This document shows, in pieces, positions 27,326-37,778 of a DNA stretch of 64,000 nt (position 1 is the stretch's first letter; every line of letters starts with the position of its first letter). The position numbers and the translations under genes are program-made. The stretch lies in assembly GCF_022867865.1 (NCBI RefSeq), contig NZ_JALIEC010000003.1, positions 124,001-188,000 on the forward strand. Direction: 5' to 3'. This stretch comes from Phaeobacter sp. J2-8 (lineage in GTDB: Bacteria; Pseudomonadota; Alphaproteobacteria; Rhodobacterales; Rhodobacteraceae). A model generated the notes under the pieces. The model was not told the origin of the DNA and searched no databases. It worked only from the letters and a program-made list of their open reading frames with translations.

Positions 27326-28832
27326 TGGCTCGTCCGCCCTTGTCAAAGATCCAGAACAGCCCGAGGCTCATCATCAGCAGCAACAGCGCCGCGCCCTGTG
27401 CCGCCTCGATCCGATAGGCCGCCATCAGCTGATAGAGTTGAAAGGGCAAAGTGGCATGTTCACCATCGGCAAACAGGGCGATCACCCCAAGATCCCCCAT
27501 GGATAGCGCCGCTGTCAGACCGGCAGCAAAGCCCAAGGGGCGGCGCAGGCGCGGCAATAGCACGATGCGCCACAGCGCCCAGCCGGTGATCCCAAGCGTC
27601 GCAGCCAGCCTGCCGTAATCCTCTCGGGCAGCGTCCAGCTCTGGCCGCAGGATACGCAATACAAAGGGCAGCGCCATCAGAGCATTGACCAGCAATGTGA
27701 CTGGCAATGCGACCTCTGCCGGGCGCACGAAGGGTTGCACCAAAAGAAAAAGCCCCGTGCCCAGCACCAATCCCGACACGGCGACCCCCAATAACCCGGC
27801 CAGCTCACCCAGTTTGGTGGCCAGCGGCAGGGCCAAAAGGATCGTCAATGCGGTCGCGCCGAGCGCAACGCTCAGCGATCGTAACGCAGACGACCAGACA
27901 TCCGCAGACAGCGCCAAAAGCCCCGGCAGGCCGGACACAATGATCATGGCAAGCGGTGTCAAAAGGAACAGTGCCGCAAAGCCGATCCAACAGAAATCGG
28001 CGATCCGCACCACACGGCCGCGCCCATCCCAGCGCTGCGGCACCCGGTCCAGCCCGGCGCCCAACCCAGCGGGGGGCGACAGCGCGAACAGGGCCAATGC
28101 GGCGGCCATGCCCATGGCCAGTTGAACCAGCGCCAGGGTCGCGGCCTTGCCCAAATCGAAATCGAATTTGAACGCCTGATAGATCGCCAGTTCCACGGTT
28201 GTGGCCTTTGGCCCGCCGCCAAGCGTCAGCGCCACGGCAAACGACGTCAGGCAAATCACGAAGATCACCGCAAAAGCCCCCGGCGCGATCCGCGCCAGCA
28301 TCGGACGTTCCAGCACCCGGCCCATCGGCGCATCAAGCGACGCGGCCAGGCGAAACCGCTCCGCCGGGATCGCCAGCCAGCCTTGCAAAATCAAACGTGT
28401 GGCCAGCGGCAGGTTGAAAAACACATGCGCCAGAATCACGCCGTGATAGCCGTAAATATCAATGCGCGGCAGGCCCAGCCAGCCGCCGATCTGGTTCACC
28501 AGACCATTGCCGCCAAAAACCGCCAACAAGCCCAGAACCGCGACAATCACCGGCAGGATAAACGGCGCGCCAAGCAGGGCGATCAATGCGCCGCGCCCGG
28601 GAAACTGTTGCCGCGACAGGGCGCGGGCTACCGGAATGGCCAGAACGACGCTCACCGCCGCAGACAGCGCCGCCTGCCAGATCGTGAACCACAGGGCGGC
28701 ATATTCCGGCGTGCCAAGGCCGCCAAGGCCCCCGGCACGCATAATCACCGCAACCACGGGGCCGATCACCAGCCCCGCAGCGAAAAGCGCCCAAACGAAA
28801 GGCAGCGTTACTGCGAAAGCGCGCTGCGCCAT
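27318..28832 (-). CDS. thiP: Thiamine ABC transporter, permease
   Basis: 504 residues with two tandem permease units and about 12 membrane helices. The N-terminal half includes AFAVIFVICLTSFAVALTLGGGPKATTVELAIY, the EAA-like loop of ThiP. The second half ends MGDLGVIALFADGEHATLPF. It starts inside the 3' end of thiB (25-base overlap) and overlaps thiQ, so translation is coupled throughout. Confidence 0.95.
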   Translation of the reverse strand: MAQRAFAVTLPFVWALFAAGLVIGPVVAVIMRAGGLGGLGTPEYAALWFTIWQAALSAAVSVVLAIPVARALSRQQFPGRGALIALLGAPFILPVIVAVLGLLAVFGGNGLVNQIGGWLGLPRIDIYGYHGVILAHVFFNLPLATRLILQGWLAIPAERFRLAASLDAPMGRVLERPMLARIAPGAFAVIFVICLTSFAVALTLGGGPKATTVELAIYQAFKFDFDLGKAATLALVQLAMGMAAALALFALSPPAGLGAGLDRVPQRWDGRGRVVRIADFCWIGFAALFLLTPLAMIIVSGLPGLLALSADVWSSALRSLSVALGATALTILLALPLATKLGELAGLLGVAVSGLVLGTGLFLLVQPFVRPAEVALPVTLLVNALMALPFVLRILRPELDAAREDYGRLAATLGITGWALWRIVLLPRLRRPLGFAAGLTAALSMGDLGVIALFADGEHATLPFQLYQLMAAYRIEAAQGAALLLLMMSLGLFWIFDKGGRANA

Positions 28833-29794
28833 GCTTCGATCGCTGTATCCCGCAGCGAGGCCGCTTCATCTTCTGAATAGAACAGCACCTTTTCCGGCAT
28901 CGGCAGTTCGCGGAACCCTTCGGGCCATTTTTCGACCGGAAGCGCCGCAGGCAATGACCAGTTCGAGGTCGGGATCATCGACTGGAATTCCTCGGTCAGG
29001 ATGAACTGCATGAATTGATCGGCCAGATCGGGGTTGTCCGTGCCGGCCAGCTTCGCCACCAGTTCGACCATGAAGTAATGCCCCTCGGGGAAAATCGCCG
29101 CCGATTTGGTCAGGTCTTCTTCGGCAATGATGTGATAGGCTGGGGATGTGGTGTAGCTGAGCACCATGTCGGCCTCACCATCGGTGAAAAGCCCGTAGCT
29201 CTCTGACCAGCCTTTGGTCACTGTCACGATTTTCGGCGCGAGCTTTTCCCAGGCTGCCTTGGCCCCGTCGCCATAGACGGCCTGCACCCAAAGCACGAGG
29301 GCCAGACCGGAAATCGACGACCGCGGGTCCTGGATCACCAACCGGAGGTCATCCGGCGCGTCAAGCAGTGCCTCGAACGAGGCTGGCGGGGTGTCGATCA
29401 GTTCGTTGTTATAGATGAACGCCGTGTGGCCATAGTTGAACGGCAAAAAGATCTTATCCGTCCAGTCCACCGGCAGGGTCAATGCCGACATGTCGGCGCC
29501 ATGTGGGGCAAACAGCCCGCTGTCGCGCGCCTTTTTGGTGATGTCCGATGTCAGACCGATCACGACGTCGGCTTCTGTGCGTTCGCCCTCCAACAGGATG
29601 CGGGGCAGAAGATCGCCGGTCTTGTATTGCAGATCACAGTCGCAACGGGCCTCAAACGCGGCTTCGATCCCGGGGCCGGGGCCCCATTCGGAATTGAAAT
29701 AATCGCCTGCGTATACTGTCAAAACGGGGGTATCCGCCGCGGCCACGGTGGCCGAAGCTGCAACAAGTCCCGCAACGATGGTGCGTCCCAGCAT
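28808..29794 (-). CDS. thiB: Thiamine-binding periplasmic protein
   Basis: 328 residues from ATG 29794, giving a clean Sec signal MLGRTIVAGLVAASATVAAA. Upstream in-frame codons belong to the riboswitch. Family motifs are LTVYAGDYFNSEWGPGPGIE, PFNYGHTAFIYNNE, IQDPRSSISGLALVLWV and YTTSPAYHIIAEED. It captures thiamine or its phosphates and delivers them to ThiPQ. Expression is expected to fall when cytoplasmic TPP is high because of the leader. Confidence 0.95.
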   Translation of the reverse strand: MLGRTIVAGLVAASATVAAADTPVLTVYAGDYFNSEWGPGPGIEAAFEARCDCDLQYKTGDLLPRILLEGERTEADVVIGLTSDITKKARDSGLFAPHGADMSALTLPVDWTDKIFLPFNYGHTAFIYNNELIDTPPASFEALLDAPDDLRLVIQDPRSSISGLALVLWVQAVYGDGAKAAWEKLAPKIVTVTKGWSESYGLFTDGEADMVLSYTTSPAYHIIAEEDLTKSAAIFPEGHYFMVELVAKLAGTDNPDLADQFMQFILTEEFQSMIPTSNWSLPAALPVEKWPEGFRELPMPEKVLFYSEDEAASLRDTAIEAWRSALSQ

Positions 29795-29843
29795 GGGGCT
29801 CTCCAAATGTTGTGGGCGGAGTAGGGGCATGCTTGCGCAATCG

Positions 29844-29930
29844 ACCTTCCCTCCGCCGGTTCTAGCCGGTTCAGGTTCAACGGGTTCGCATGTGCATCTC
29901 AGCTGGTCATATGGATCAGCACCCCGAGGT
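29844..29930 (-). promoter_or_regulatory. TPP riboswitch (THI element) upstream of thiBPQ
   Basis: The minus strand carries the conserved order ACCTCGGGGTGC ... GCTGAGATG ... ACCCGTTGAACCTGA ... CGGAGGGAAGGT. ACCT at the 5' edge and AGGT at the 3' edge form P1. GCTGAGATG (pyrimidine pocket) and the CGGAGGGA segment (pyrophosphate pocket) are intact. It ends about 50 nt before thiB, so either termination or start-site occlusion is possible; I see no strong terminator hairpin. Confidence 0.93.
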
Positions 29931-30027
29931 GAGGCCATTTCTAGGGCTTTGCCCTATGCGCCACAAGCCAATTGTGCTTGAGACCCGGCCAGTGGCGGCT
30001 TAGACGAAAGGAAATGGAGGGTTTGTC

Positions 30028-31143
30028 ATGAGCTATAACACCTTTGGCCGCATGTTCCGTGTCACCACCTGGGGCGAAAGCCACGGACCGGGATTGGGCG
30101 CGACCGTTGATGGCTGCCCCCCGGGCGTGGAGATTGATGCAGAGTTCCTGCAAATTTGGTTGGACAAACGTAAGCCGGGCCAGAACAAGAACACCACCCA
30201 GCGCAAGGAGCCGGACGCGGTCGAGATTCTGTCGGGGGTGTTCGAAGGCAAATCCACCGGCACGCCGATCCAGTTGATGATCCGCAATACCGATCAGCGG
30301 TCCAAGGATTACGGCGATATTGTTGAAAAATTCCGCCCCGGTCATGCCGATATCACCTATTGGCAGAAATACGGCATCCGCGATTATCGCGGCGGTGGGC
30401 GGTCGTCGGCGCGCGAAACCGCAGCACGGGTTGCGGCCGGTGGCGTGGCGCGGGCGGTGCTGGCGCAGATGCTGCCGGGGCTGAAAATCACCGGCTATAT
30501 GGTGCAGATGGGCGAAAAGCACATTGATCGGTCGCGGTTTGATTGGGACGAAATCGGGCGTAATGATTTCTGGGTGCCCGATGCAGCGGCGGTGCCGGAA
30601 TGGGATGCCTATCTTGGGCATTTGCGCAAGGATGCCCATAATTCGGTGGGTGCGGTAATCGAAGTCGTCGCACAGGGCGCGCCCGCGGGCCTTGGCGCGC
30701 CGGTCTATGGCAAGCTGGACACCGATCTGGCCACGGCGATGATGTCGATCAACGCGGTCAAAGCGGTGGAAATTGGCGACGGCATGGCGACGGCGGCGCT
30801 GACCGGGTCGGAAAACGCCGACGAGATTTTCATGGGGCCGGATGGGCCGGTCTATTCCTCGAACCACGCGGGCGGTATCCTTGGTGGGATTTCCACGGGT
30901 CAGGATGTGGTGGTGCGTTTCGCGGTCAAGCCGACGTCGTCGATCCTGACCACGCGCAAGACAATCACCAAATCCGGCGAAGAGACCGAGATCATCACCA
31001 AGGGCCGTCACGACCCTTGTGTCGGTATCCGCGCGGTGCCGGTGGGCGAGGCGATGATGGCCTGTGTGTTGCTGGATCATATCCTGATGCATCGCGGCCA
31101 GATGGGCGGCGACGTGGGAGAGACATTGGGCCGGATCGGTTAA
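30028..31143 (+). CDS. aroC: Chorismate synthase
   Basis: 371 residues. It forms chorismate from EPSP with reduced FMN, the last shikimate step. Signatures are [20 protein letters not shown], then [20 protein letters not shown] and [26 protein letters not shown] lies upstream of ATG 30028. It is divergent from the thi operon leader, which begins about 100 bp upstream. Confidence 0.98.
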   Translation: MSYNTFGRMFRVTTWGESHGPGLGATVDGCPPGVEIDAEFLQIWLDKRKPGQNKNTTQRKEPDAVEILSGVFEGKSTGTPIQLMIRNTDQRSKDYGDIVEKFRPGHADITYWQKYGIRDYRGGGRSSARETAARVAAGGVARAVLAQMLPGLKITGYMVQMGEKHIDRSRFDWDEIGRNDFWVPDAAAVPEWDAYLGHLRKDAHNSVGAVIEVVAQGAPAGLGAPVYGKLDTDLATAMMSINAVKAVEIGDGMATAALTGSENADEIFMGPDGPVYSSNHAGGILGGISTGQDVVVRFAVKPTSSILTTRKTITKSGEETEIITKGRHDPCVGIRAVPVGEAMMACVLLDHILMHRGQMGGDVGETLGRIG

Positions 31144-31180
31144 CGGGCCCGGATTTCGCCACGCCTTCGCGTGTCGACAG

Positions 31181-31290
31181 GTTTGGGGGCCAGCCCCCAA
31201 ACCATAGGTCAAATGGGGGGCAGATGGGGGGCCAGCCCCCCAAACCACAGGGCAGATGGGGGGCCAGCCCCCCAAACCCCCCGGGATATT
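31181..31290. repeat. Three G+C-rich palindromes after aroC
   Basis: GTTTGGGGGC-CA-GCCCCCAAAC (31181-31202) and two copies of TGGGGGGCCAGCCCCCCAAAC (31225-31245, 31257-31277), the last two at 32-bp spacing with GGGCAGA before each. The block ends CCCCCCGGGATATTT. An inverted relative of that end is at 46311-46330. They lie between convergent aroC and glnD and may act as bidirectional terminators or extragenic palindromes. Confidence 0.7.
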
Positions 31291-31376
31291 TAAGGTCAGA
31301 TGAAAGACAGGGGGTTGAACCGGGAGCAGCCGGGCAGGCGCCCGGTTTCGGGTTTTGGTTGACGTGATTGCCCGCT

Positions 31377-34196
31377 TCAGGACCGTGCCCGTTCGGCCCC
31401 TTTTTCAATCGCGTCGCGCAATTTGTTTTCCAGCGACTTTTGTTTGGTGGGCGAGTGGAATTTCAAGCCGAACATGTCTTTGACATAGAAACTGTCCACC
31501 ACCTGTTCGCCGTAAGTCGCAATCACCGCCGATGAAATATAGACATTGGCATTGGCCAATGTTCGGGTCAGGTCGAACAACAGGCCGGGGCGGTCGCGGG
31601 TGTCGACCTCGATGATTGTGTAGATTTCCGAGCCATCGTTATCAAAGGTGATATGTGTTGGCACCCGGAAGGCGCGTTCGCGTTTCTTGATCTTGTCGCG
31701 CGATTTGATGGCTTCGCGCGCCTTGACCTCGCCCTGAAGGGTTTTCTGGATCATGGATTGCAGGCGCGGCAGTTTGCTGGCCTCATAGGGGGAGCCTTCG
31801 GCATCCTGAATCCAGAAGGCCGCCGTGGCAAAGCCGTCCTTGGTGGTAAATGTCCGGGCATCGACCACATTCGCCCCGACCAGCGACAGCGCGCCACACA
31901 TGCGGCTGAAGATACCGGGATGGTCGGCCATGGCAAAACATACCCGGGTGGCGTCGCGGTCTTCGTCGGGGTGCAGGTCGATGGCAATTGCAGCATCGCC
32001 AAGATCACGCAACAGATTGGCAAAGGCCAGATGCGCCGTCACATGCAGGCCCTGCCAATAAGGCGGGTAGTGGCGCGCGGTTTCCGCCCGCAGATCCTTG
32101 ACCGGCCAATCCTTGAGCGTTTGGCGCAGCAGCTTCTTGGCCTCGGCCCCGCGGTTTTCGCGGTTCAGCGCCTCCATTCCGCCCTCAAGCGCGCGGCGGG
32201 TCTGGCGGTACAGCGCCCGCAGCAGGGCCGCTTTCCAGTTGTTCCAAGTGTTGGGCCCGACGCCGCGAATGTCACAGACCGTCAGCACACAGAGCAGGTT
32301 CAGCCGTTCCACGGTTTTCACCGCCTTGGCGAAATCGCGCACGGTGCGTGGATCGGCAATGTCGCGTTTCTGGGCCATGTCGGACATCAAAAGGTGATAG
32401 CGCACCAGCCATTCGACGGTTTCGCATTCCTTCTTGTTCAATCCCAACCGCGGCGCAACCGTGCGGGCAATACGCGCGCCCAGGATCGAGTGGTCTTCGT
32501 CCCGCCCCTTGCCAATGTCATGCAGCAGAAGCGCGACAAACAGGACCTTTCGGTCAATGCCGGATTCGATGATGTCGGTTGATACAGGAAGCTCTTCGCC
32601 CAGCTCGCCGCGTTCGATTTCCGCCAGATGGTGGATCACCTGGATCGTGTGTTCGTCGACGGTATAATGATGGTACATATTGAATTGCATCATGGCGACG
32701 ATGGTTTTGAACTCTGGCAGGAAGGCCCCGAGCACCCCCAATTCGTTCATCCGCCGCAGGGCGCGTTCCGGGTTGCCATGACGTAGCAGCAGATCCAGGA
32801 ACAGTTTCGCCGCCGCCGGATTGCGGCGCATGTCGTCGTCAATCAGATGCAGGTTCGCCTTGACCAATCGCATGGCATCGGGATGGATCAGCAATTCGCT
32901 GCGCAGGCCTTCTTCGAACAGGCGCAGGATGTTCAGCTTGTCAGCCAGAAATGCCGTGTCATCAACAATTGCCAGCCGACCGTGGATCACCGAATAGCCT
33001 GCCTTGACCCGGCGTTGGCGGCGAAAGAAACGGTCGATCAGCGGCGGGCCCTTGGTGTGGTCTGCCTCTAGCGAGGTCAGGAAGATGCGGGTCAGATCGC
33101 CCACTTCGGTGGCGTGCAGGAAGTAGTCCTGCATGAAATGTTCGACCGCGCGTCGCCCGCCCTTGTCGACATAGCCCATGGCGGACGCGACCTCGACCTG
33201 GAGATCGAACGCCAGCTGTTCCTGTGGCCGGTTTGACACCAGATGCAAATGGCAGCGGGTCGCCCAAAGAAAATTTTCCGCCCGCACAAAGGTTTCGTAT
33301 TCTTCGGGGCGAAACACCCCAAGGTCCACCAGCTCGCTTGAGTGGTCTACGTGGTGCACATATTTTGCAATCCAATACAGGGATTGCAGATCGCGCAGCC
33401 CGCCTTTGCCTTCTTTGATGTTGGGTTCGACCATATAGCGTTGGCCGCCCTGCTTCTTGTGGCGGTCGTCGCGCTCTTCGAGCTTGGCCTCGACGAACTC
33501 CCGTTCGCTGCCCTGAAACAGGTCTTTTTGCAGTTTGGTGTCCAGATCCCGCGCAAGCCGCTTGTCGCCCGCCAGCAGCCGGTGTTCCAGCAACGCGGTG
33601 CGAATGGTGAAATCTTCGCCGCCGAGGCGAATGCAATCGCGCACCGTGCGCGACGCATGGCCAACCTTCAACCGCAGATCCCACAGGATGTAGAGCATGG
33701 ATTCAATCACGCTCTCGGACCAAGGGGTGATCTTGTGGGGTGTCAGAAACAACAAGTCCACATCGGAAAACGGCGCCATTTCCCCGCGGCCATAGCCGCC
33801 CACCGCAATCAACGACAGCCGTTCACCGGCGGTGGGATTGGACAGCGGATGCAGCATTTCGGTCGCGACCCGCCATGCGGTCAGCACCAATTGGTCGGTC
33901 AGCCAGGTATAGGTGCGTTTGGCGGATTCAGCGGCCAGTGGGTTGGCGTGAAACGCGGCGGCGATGGTTTCCATCCCGGCCTTGCGCGCGTCCAGCAGGT
34001 GTTTCACCAGAAGCTTGCGGAATTCGCCCGGCTGATCACGGTCAAATTGGGCGATCAGGGTTTCGACCGCGGCAGAGTCAAAGATCTCTGCCGCGGGGCA
34101 TATCAGAAAATCGGTCAATTCGGTCTTTCGTGCAGCGTTAGACTTTTGGGCGGCTTTAGAAGCCTGCTCCGCCAAATGCTTTGGGGGCTGGGTCAA
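31377..34196 (-). CDS. glnD: Bifunctional uridylyltransferase/uridylyl-removing enzyme
   Basis: 939 residues. It senses glutamine and uridylylates or deuridylylates PII proteins. The nucleotidyltransferase motif GGYGRGEMAPFSDVDLLFL is near residue 130-150. The HD domain includes DEHTIQVIHHLAEIERG and LLHDIGKGRDEDHSILG. Two C-terminal ACT domains start AMADHPGIFSRMCGALSLVG and EVDTRDRPGLLFDLTRTLAN. The start is TTG 34196 with AAGGTGG 6 bases upstream; it overlaps the end of the upstream lipoprotein gene by about 40 bases, so the two are coupled. Confidence 0.97.
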   Translation of the reverse strand: MTQPPKHLAEQASKAAQKSNAARKTELTDFLICPAAEIFDSAAVETLIAQFDRDQPGEFRKLLVKHLLDARKAGMETIAAAFHANPLAAESAKRTYTWLTDQLVLTAWRVATEMLHPLSNPTAGERLSLIAVGGYGRGEMAPFSDVDLLFLTPHKITPWSESVIESMLYILWDLRLKVGHASRTVRDCIRLGGEDFTIRTALLEHRLLAGDKRLARDLDTKLQKDLFQGSEREFVEAKLEERDDRHKKQGGQRYMVEPNIKEGKGGLRDLQSLYWIAKYVHHVDHSSELVDLGVFRPEEYETFVRAENFLWATRCHLHLVSNRPQEQLAFDLQVEVASAMGYVDKGGRRAVEHFMQDYFLHATEVGDLTRIFLTSLEADHTKGPPLIDRFFRRQRRVKAGYSVIHGRLAIVDDTAFLADKLNILRLFEEGLRSELLIHPDAMRLVKANLHLIDDDMRRNPAAAKLFLDLLLRHGNPERALRRMNELGVLGAFLPEFKTIVAMMQFNMYHHYTVDEHTIQVIHHLAEIERGELGEELPVSTDIIESGIDRKVLFVALLLHDIGKGRDEDHSILGARIARTVAPRLGLNKKECETVEWLVRYHLLMSDMAQKRDIADPRTVRDFAKAVKTVERLNLLCVLTVCDIRGVGPNTWNNWKAALLRALYRQTRRALEGGMEALNRENRGAEAKKLLRQTLKDWPVKDLRAETARHYPPYWQGLHVTAHLAFANLLRDLGDAAIAIDLHPDEDRDATRVCFAMADHPGIFSRMCGALSLVGANVVDARTFTTKDGFATAAFWIQDAEGSPYEASKLPRLQSMIQKTLQGEVKAREAIKSRDKIKKRERAFRVPTHITFDNDGSEIYTIIEVDTRDRPGLLFDLTRTLANANVYISSAVIATYGEQVVDSFYVKDMFGLKFHSPTKQKSLENKLRDAIEKGAERARS

Positions 34197-35356
34197 GAAT
34201 TACCACCTTGTTGCCGCGCACAGAGGCCACCGCCAGCGCGCGTTCATTCGTGCCGTCGGGCCGCAGACGGAACACCCCGCCAACCCCCTGGAAACCGGCG
34301 GTTTGCGTCAATGCGCCACGTGTCAGCGCGTCGGATTTGCCCTGGGCGACCAAGGCACCAATTGCGGCGATCCCGTCAAAGGCCAATCCGGCCAGCGGAT
34401 GCGGGGATGTGCCATAAGCGCCCTGATAGCGGCTGTTGAAACTTGCGGTGCGCGCCTGATCCGGCAGGGCAAACCAGCCGCCCTGAACACCGGGCAACGC
34501 CAGGGTTTGGGGGGGAACATCCCACCGCGCCAAGCCGATATACTGCGTGGTGTCAGGCGCGATGCCGTTCTCTGGCAGCAATTGCACCAGAAGCGGCAAG
34601 GCCCCGGCGGCATTGGATGTCAGGAACACCGCGTCCGATTGCCGTGCGGCGGCGGCGATACGGGGCATCGCATTCAGCACGCCGGCCTGGGAAAATTCAA
34701 AAGATTCCGCCGCAGTGACGCGCAGGCCGTTTGTGCTGGCCGCGGATTCAATCGCCGCCTTGCCGAACTGGCCTTCGACGTTGTTGGGGTACACAATTGC
34801 GACGGTGGATTTGCCGTTGCGTGCAGCATAGCCCAACAGGCGATTGGCCGTATTGCGGAATGTGGGGCCCAGAACAAATACGTTGCCCCCGGCGATCGAC
34901 GGGTTGTTGGAAAAGCTCAGCACATTCACGTTGTCATCAGACACGGCAACGCCGACCGCATTGGCCGCCTCGCCGAACAGAGGGCCAAGGATGATTTTCG
35001 CCCCTTCGTCGACGGCCTTTTGCGCCTGGGCTGCGGCCTGACCTGCGTTGCCAGGCCGTGTCGTAAACCCGCAGATCAATGCGCACCCCGTCAAGATCGG
35101 CAACAGCAAGGCGCGCCGCGTTTTCCAGTGCCTGCGCCACGCCGCTGGCCCCGGCGTCGCTTTTGGGCAGCAAAAGCGCCACAGGCACCGGGTTATCGGT
35201 GTTGATCCGCTGACCGGTGTTGTCACCCGCGCCGACACCGCCAAATTGGATCGGTTCACAGGCGGCGAGTGCAAGAACGCCAAAGCTGGCGACAGCCAGG
35301 CGCAAAATCCGGGGCAGACGCAACCGCTTGCGGGCGGCGGACAAAACGGCAAACAT
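34156..35356 (-). CDS. LpoA-like penicillin-binding-protein activator (periplasmic-binding fold lipoprotein), frameshifted
   Basis: A lipoprotein signal (FAVLSAARKRLRL, then VLALAACEP with lipobox LAAC) is followed by a type-1 periplasmic-binding fold: PVPVALLLPKSDAGASGVAQ, AKIILGPLFGEAANAVGVAV, YIGLARWDVPPQTLALPGVQ. This matches the PBP activator/leucine-binding-like family found beside rsmI in many proteobacteria. The frame breaks near 35053-35055 (ACG-GCCT-GGC): VYDTAWQ in one frame becomes VYDTAGNAGQAAAQAQ after removing one base, and the joined protein is about 399 residues. GTGAG stands 6 bases before ATG 35356. It is divergent from rsmI. Confidence 0.8.
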
Positions 35357-35438
35357 GGGCATCTCACTTCGTGGTTTGACGACACGGCGGTGACCGTGTG
35401 ATTTGATGCGATAATAAACACAGAGCGGAGCGGGTCCA

Positions 35439-36326
35439 GTGGCGAATGTGAATGAGGGTCGGAACTGGCAAAGAGATTCCCGTCGGATCGCGCCAGGATT
35501 GTATTTTGTGGCGGTGCCGATCGGCAATGCACGCGACATTACGCTTCGGGCATTGGATATCCTTGCCGGGGCGGATGTACTGGCCGCAGAAGACACCCGC
35601 GCATTGCGACGGTTGATGGAATTGCACGGTGTCCCGATGAACGGGCGGCAGATTCGTGCCTATCATGAACACAATGGTGCCCGCATGCGCCCCGCCCTGT
35701 TAGAAGCCTTGGCGGCGGGGCAATCGGTGGCTTATGCGTCCGAAGCGGGCACACCGCTGATTTCGGACCCTGGTTTCGATCTGGCACGTGATGCGGTGGC
35801 GTCGGATTTGCCGGTCACGGCGGCGCCGGGCGCCTCGGCGGTGTTGACGGCCTTGAATGTCGCGGGGCTTGCGACCGACAGATTTCTGTTTGCAGGGTTT
35901 CTGCCATCTGCCACAACCGCCCGGCGTACCGCGCTGGGCGAGCTGGCGGATGTGGCCGCGACCCTTGTGTTTTACGAATCACCTCGCCGGGTGGCGGCCA
36001 TGCTGGCCGATGCGGCCGAGGTTCTGGGCCCGGATCGACCCGCCGCGACATGCCGCGAATTGACCAAGAAATTCGAAGAGGTGGTCCGCGCGCCGCTGGG
36101 CGAATTGGCGGAAAAGCTGACGGAAAAAGACCCAAAAGGCGAATTTGTCGTTGTGATCGGCAAGGGCGGGGGCGCGCAGGACACGGACGAAGACATTGAA
36201 ACCGCGTTGCGTAAAGCCCTGCAAACCATGTCGGTGCGCGATGCGGCGGAAATGGTGGCCAATGCCTTTGGGCAAAAGAAACGCTTTGTTTACCAAATGG
36301 CCTTAGACCTGTCGAAAGAGGGGTAA
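35439..36326 (+). CDS. rsmI: 16S rRNA 2'-O-ribose C1402 methyltransferase
   Basis: 295 residues from GTG 35439. The tetrapyrrole-methylase fold starts PGLYFVAVPIGNARDITLRA and LAAEDTRALRRLM. AYHEHN, VAYASEAGTPLISDPGFDLA and PGASAVLTALNVAGLATDRF are the conserved SAM-binding and rRNA-site blocks. The C-terminus adds a short helical domain. It begins the conserved rsmI-yraN-gshB cluster, divergent from the LpoA-like gene, as is common in alpha- and gammaproteobacteria. Confidence 0.97.
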   Translation: MANVNEGRNWQRDSRRIAPGLYFVAVPIGNARDITLRALDILAGADVLAAEDTRALRRLMELHGVPMNGRQIRAYHEHNGARMRPALLEALAAGQSVAYASEAGTPLISDPGFDLARDAVASDLPVTAAPGASAVLTALNVAGLATDRFLFAGFLPSATTARRTALGELADVAATLVFYESPRRVAAMLADAAEVLGPDRPAATCRELTKKFEEVVRAPLGELAEKLTEKDPKGEFVVVIGKGGGAQDTDEDIETALRKALQTMSVRDAAEMVANAFGQKKRFVYQMALDLSKEG

Positions 36327-36341
36327 TCTCAGGATTTTCAC

Positions 36342-36761
36342 ATGCCATTGGATTGCGGTGTTGCGGATATTGGCCATGTGGACGTCGGTGACGCACGTGC
36401 GCGGCGCGGTCGGCGCAATCAATTGGCGGGTGTCTCTGCGGAAGGCTCGATTGAAAGGGCCTATGTCGCGGCTGGGCACCGGGTTCTGGCCCGTCGCTGG
36501 CGTGCGCGCGGTGGCGAGATTGATTTGATCCTTCAGGACGGCAACGGCACCTATGTGTTTGCCGAGGTTAAAAAATCCGCCACATTTGACCGTGCATTGG
36601 CCCGGATCACACCACAACAGGTGGCGCGTATTCATGCCGCCGCCGAGGTTTTTCTCGGCGATTGCCCGCAGGGGCTTCTGAGTGATGTGCGCTTTGATGC
36701 GGCCCTGGTGGATAGCATGGGACAGACCCAAATATTGAAAGGCGCATTGCTGGGATATTGA
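36342..36761 (+). CDS. yraN: UPF0102 (YraN) nuclease-fold protein
   Basis: 139 residues. RRNQLAGVSAEGSIERAYVA, LARRWRARGGEIDLILQDGN and YVFAEVKKSATFDRALARIT contain the G-E-I-D-L-I and V-K core of the PD-(D/E)XK-like UPF0102 family. The family is thought to act on branched DNA, but a role is not fixed. It follows rsmI by 15 bp and precedes gshB. Confidence 0.9.
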   Translation: MPLDCGVADIGHVDVGDARARRGRRNQLAGVSAEGSIERAYVAAGHRVLARRWRARGGEIDLILQDGNGTYVFAEVKKSATFDRALARITPQQVARIHAAAEVFLGDCPQGLLSDVRFDAALVDSMGQTQILKGALLGY

Positions 36762-36836
36762 CTGTTGGTGCGGCTGGCATTGAACACCATGGGTTCATGG
36801 GCCATGTAAGAGGCTGAAACAGAACAGGGGCAGCCC

Positions 36837-37772
36837 ATGAAAATCGCCTTTCAGATGGACCCGATCGGGGCCGTGGACATCAATGCCGACAGCACGTTCC
36901 GCATCGCGGAAGAGGCACAGAACCGGGGGCATGAACTTTTCTTTTACGGCCCGGATCAACTCGCCTTTCAAGAGGGGCGGATCACCGCGCGTGGTCAGGA
37001 TCTGCGGGTCAAACGGGTGCAGGGCGATCATGCCGAACTGGGTTCGATGCGCGAAGTGGATCTGGCAGACTTTGACGTTGTCTGGCTGCGCCAGGACCCG
37101 CCGTTTGATATGCATTACATCACCTCGACCCATCTGCTGGATCGGCTGAAGGGACAGACATTGGTGGTCAATGATCCATTCTGGGTGCGAAACTACCCGG
37201 AAAAATTGCTGGTGCTTGATTTCCCTGACCTGACACCGCCGACGGCGATTTCGCGGGATCTTGATACGTTGAAGGCTTTTCGGGCCAAACATGGCGATAT
37301 CATTTTGAAACCGCTTTACGGCAACGGCGGGGCGGGGGTGTTCAAGCTGGTGCAAGGGGACGGAAATCTGGCGTCGCTGTTTGAGCTGTTTACCGGTTTT
37401 TCGCGCGAACCTTTGATTGTACAGAAATTTCTGCCAGCGGTGTCCGCAGGCGACAAACGGGTGATCCTTGTTGATGGTGCGCCTGTCGGGGCGATCAACC
37501 GGGTGCCGGCCAAGGGCGAAACCCGGTCGAATATGCATGTGGGCGGTCGGCCGGAGAAAATCGGCCTGACAGAGCGCGATCTGGAGATCTGTGCCCGGAT
37601 TGGCCCGTTGTTGCGGGAAAAAGGCCAGGTTTTTGTCGGGATTGACGTGATTGGCGATTATCTGACCGAAATCAACGTGACTTCGCCCACCGGGATTCAG
37701 GAATTGGAACGATTTGACGGCATCAATGTCGCGGCCAAGATTTGGGAGGCGATTGAGGCGAAAGTGGCCTGA
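36837..37772 (+). CDS. gshB: Glutathione synthetase
   Basis: 311 residues. It joins gamma-glutamylcysteine and glycine with [23 protein letters not shown] and [20 protein letters not shown] (ATP-grasp loop) with [18 protein letters not shown] are family signatures. It is of interest beside the phytochelatin-synthase-like gene at 59561, whose family uses glutathione, though the two are far apart. ATG 36837 follows the G+C-rich stretch after yraN with AGGGGCAG upstream. Confidence 0.97.
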   Translation: MKIAFQMDPIGAVDINADSTFRIAEEAQNRGHELFFYGPDQLAFQEGRITARGQDLRVKRVQGDHAELGSMREVDLADFDVVWLRQDPPFDMHYITSTHLLDRLKGQTLVVNDPFWVRNYPEKLLVLDFPDLTPPTAISRDLDTLKAFRAKHGDIILKPLYGNGGAGVFKLVQGDGNLASLFELFTGFSREPLIVQKFLPAVSAGDKRVILVDGAPVGAINRVPAKGETRSNMHVGGRPEKIGLTERDLEICARIGPLLREKGQVFVGIDVIGDYLTEINVTSPTGIQELERFDGINVAAKIWEAIEAKVA

Positions 37773-37778
37773 GGCGCG